Below are positions 43,616 to 44,271 of a stretch of DNA of 44,271 bases, piece by piece. A program made the translations under genes and the position numbers. Source of the DNA: JAGLTQ01 sp964605385 (lineage in GTDB: Bacteria > Pseudomonadota > Gammaproteobacteria > UBA6429 > Thiohalophilaceae); assembly GCA_964605385.1 (NCBI GenBank), contig CAZSCK010000014.1, positions 1 through 44,271 of the forward strand. Reading direction: 5' to 3'. Every line of letters starts with the position of its first letter. Positions within the stretch are counted from its first letter, which is position 1. The notes below the pieces were generated by a model that saw nothing but the letters and a program-made list of their open reading frames with translations, searched no databases and was not told the origin of the DNA.

Positions 43616-44167
43616 ATGGGTAATCCTTTTCAAGACCAACTGCTTAAAGCAGGTGTAGTGACTAAACAGCAGGTTAAAAAAGCACAGTCTGCGTCCAATA
43701 AAAAGAAAAAAGAACAGCGCTCAAAAAAGGATAAGGTTGTTGATGAAAATAAACTTAAAGCTCAGCAAGTAGCTAAAGAAAAAGCTGAATACGACAAAAC
43801 ATTAAACCTGCGCAAAGAAGAACAAGCGAAACAAAAAGCGACATCGATAGAAATTGATCAGTTAATTACAGCGAACTGTATAAAACGAAACGAAGAATGC
43901 GAAATTGTTTATAATTTTGAGCATCGAAAAAAAGTTAACCGTATTTATGTGAACGCTGACATGAAGCAGCGAATTATAGACGGCAAGTTGGGAATAGCAC
44001 GCATTGAAGGCCGTTACGAACTGGTTCCGAGACTTATTGCAGAAAGAATCCAGCAACGTAATGAAAAACGCGTTATTCTATTTGATCATGTTGAGCTTGA
44101 AGATCAGGTAACAGATGAAAATGATCCTTATGCAGAATTTCAGATACCTGATGATCTAATATGGTAA
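43616..44167 (+). CDS. DUF2058 (YaiL-like) protein
   Basis: A 183-residue protein that opens MGNPFQDQLLKAGVVTKQQVKKAQ, a hallmark of DUF2058/YaiL. A strongly charged Lys/Glu coiled region follows (about 28-75), then a compact C-terminal domain (NFEHRKKVNRIYVNADMKQRIIDGKLGIARIEGRYELVP). The charged region suggests contact with nucleic acid or ribosomes; its role is not established. The remaining bases to 44271 show no gene. Confidence 0.9.
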   Translation: MGNPFQDQLLKAGVVTKQQVKKAQSASNKKKKEQRSKKDKVVDENKLKAQQVAKEKAEYDKTLNLRKEEQAKQKATSIEIDQLITANCIKRNEECEIVYNFEHRKKVNRIYVNADMKQRIIDGKLGIARIEGRYELVPRLIAERIQQRNEKRVILFDHVELEDQVTDENDPYAEFQIPDDLIW

Positions 44168-44271
44168 CACCTTAAATATATTAGCTTACACCTCATCTAA
44201 CACATTACTCACTGGCTTTCTATTTAGCCTGGTAGTTTAATAGAAAGACTGTTGTCTCAAAGCACAAAGCA

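Noticed and set aside
1..44271. tRNA, rRNA, prophage or transposase genes
   Set aside because: None was recognised on either strand.

Overview
The window looks like an AT-rich gammaproteobacterial chromosome, probably a facultatively anaerobic, possibly sulfur-oxidising lineage. This is inferred from gene content: a complete nosRZDFYL operon, mutH, ErpA, HemJ, ThiD/ThiE, Mpl and several periplasmic DsrE-fold proteins. No phage, transposase, CRISPR, rRNA or tRNA was seen. It appears to be a scaffold from a draft or metagenome assembly. It has two 100-N gaps (23409-23508 and 34342-34441), and each is flanked by the same 55 bases on both sides. The gaps therefore look like unmerged contig overlaps, and the interrupted genes (thiD and adk) read through in frame once one copy and the Ns are removed.

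Layout. 1-763: gene-free, packed with dispersed repeats. 764-8565 (minus): nitrous oxide reduction operon nosR-nosZ-nosD-nosF-nosY-nosL. A near-perfect FNR/DNR box (8796-8809) sits between nosR and a divergent ferritin-like diiron protein (8880-9803). 9822-9975: decayed anmK 3' remnant. 10040-11119: a secreted DsrE-like protein, then on the other strand a triheme cytochrome c preceded by a c-di-GMP-I (GEMM) riboswitch. 11296-15325 (minus): gltA, erpA, bactofilin, a coiled-coil membrane protein and argC. 15464-19021: a porin and a periplasmic DsrE-like protein (minus), divergent from an ECF sigma factor and an anti-sigma factor (plus). The outer part of that anti-sigma factor itself looks DsrE-like. 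19200-22804: ClC antiporter, TlpA-like thioredoxin, HemJ and an orphan histidine kinase. 22889-25919: thiD, thiE, hemL. 26058-29299 (minus): membrane protein, mpl, ubiX, LonSB protein. 29414-31768: rnd and a ClsB-like cardiolipin synthase. 31765-34010 (minus): two response regulators with HD-GYP and PP2C outputs. 34234-35411 (minus): adenylate kinase with a long lysine-rich tail. 35767-38202: ppa, a phosphodiesterase, moaE/moaD and moaC. 38344-44167: Sel1 protein, mutH, a methyltransferase, an FMN-binding glutamate-synthase-like protein, an unknown protein and a DUF2058 protein.

How it fits together. The nos operon, the FNR-type box, the molybdopterin genes and the c-type cytochrome suggest anaerobic nitrogen-oxide respiration. 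The HD-GYP regulator and the GEMM riboswitch put c-di-GMP turnover and c-di-GMP sensing in one neighbourhood. The strongest candidate for an undescribed system is the sigma / DsrE-domain anti-sigma / periplasmic DsrE / porin cluster at 15464-19021. It could be an envelope regulatory circuit in which a DsrE-fold domain senses a sulfur or redox signal. The fold assignment for the anti-sigma domain rests on motif-level similarity only.
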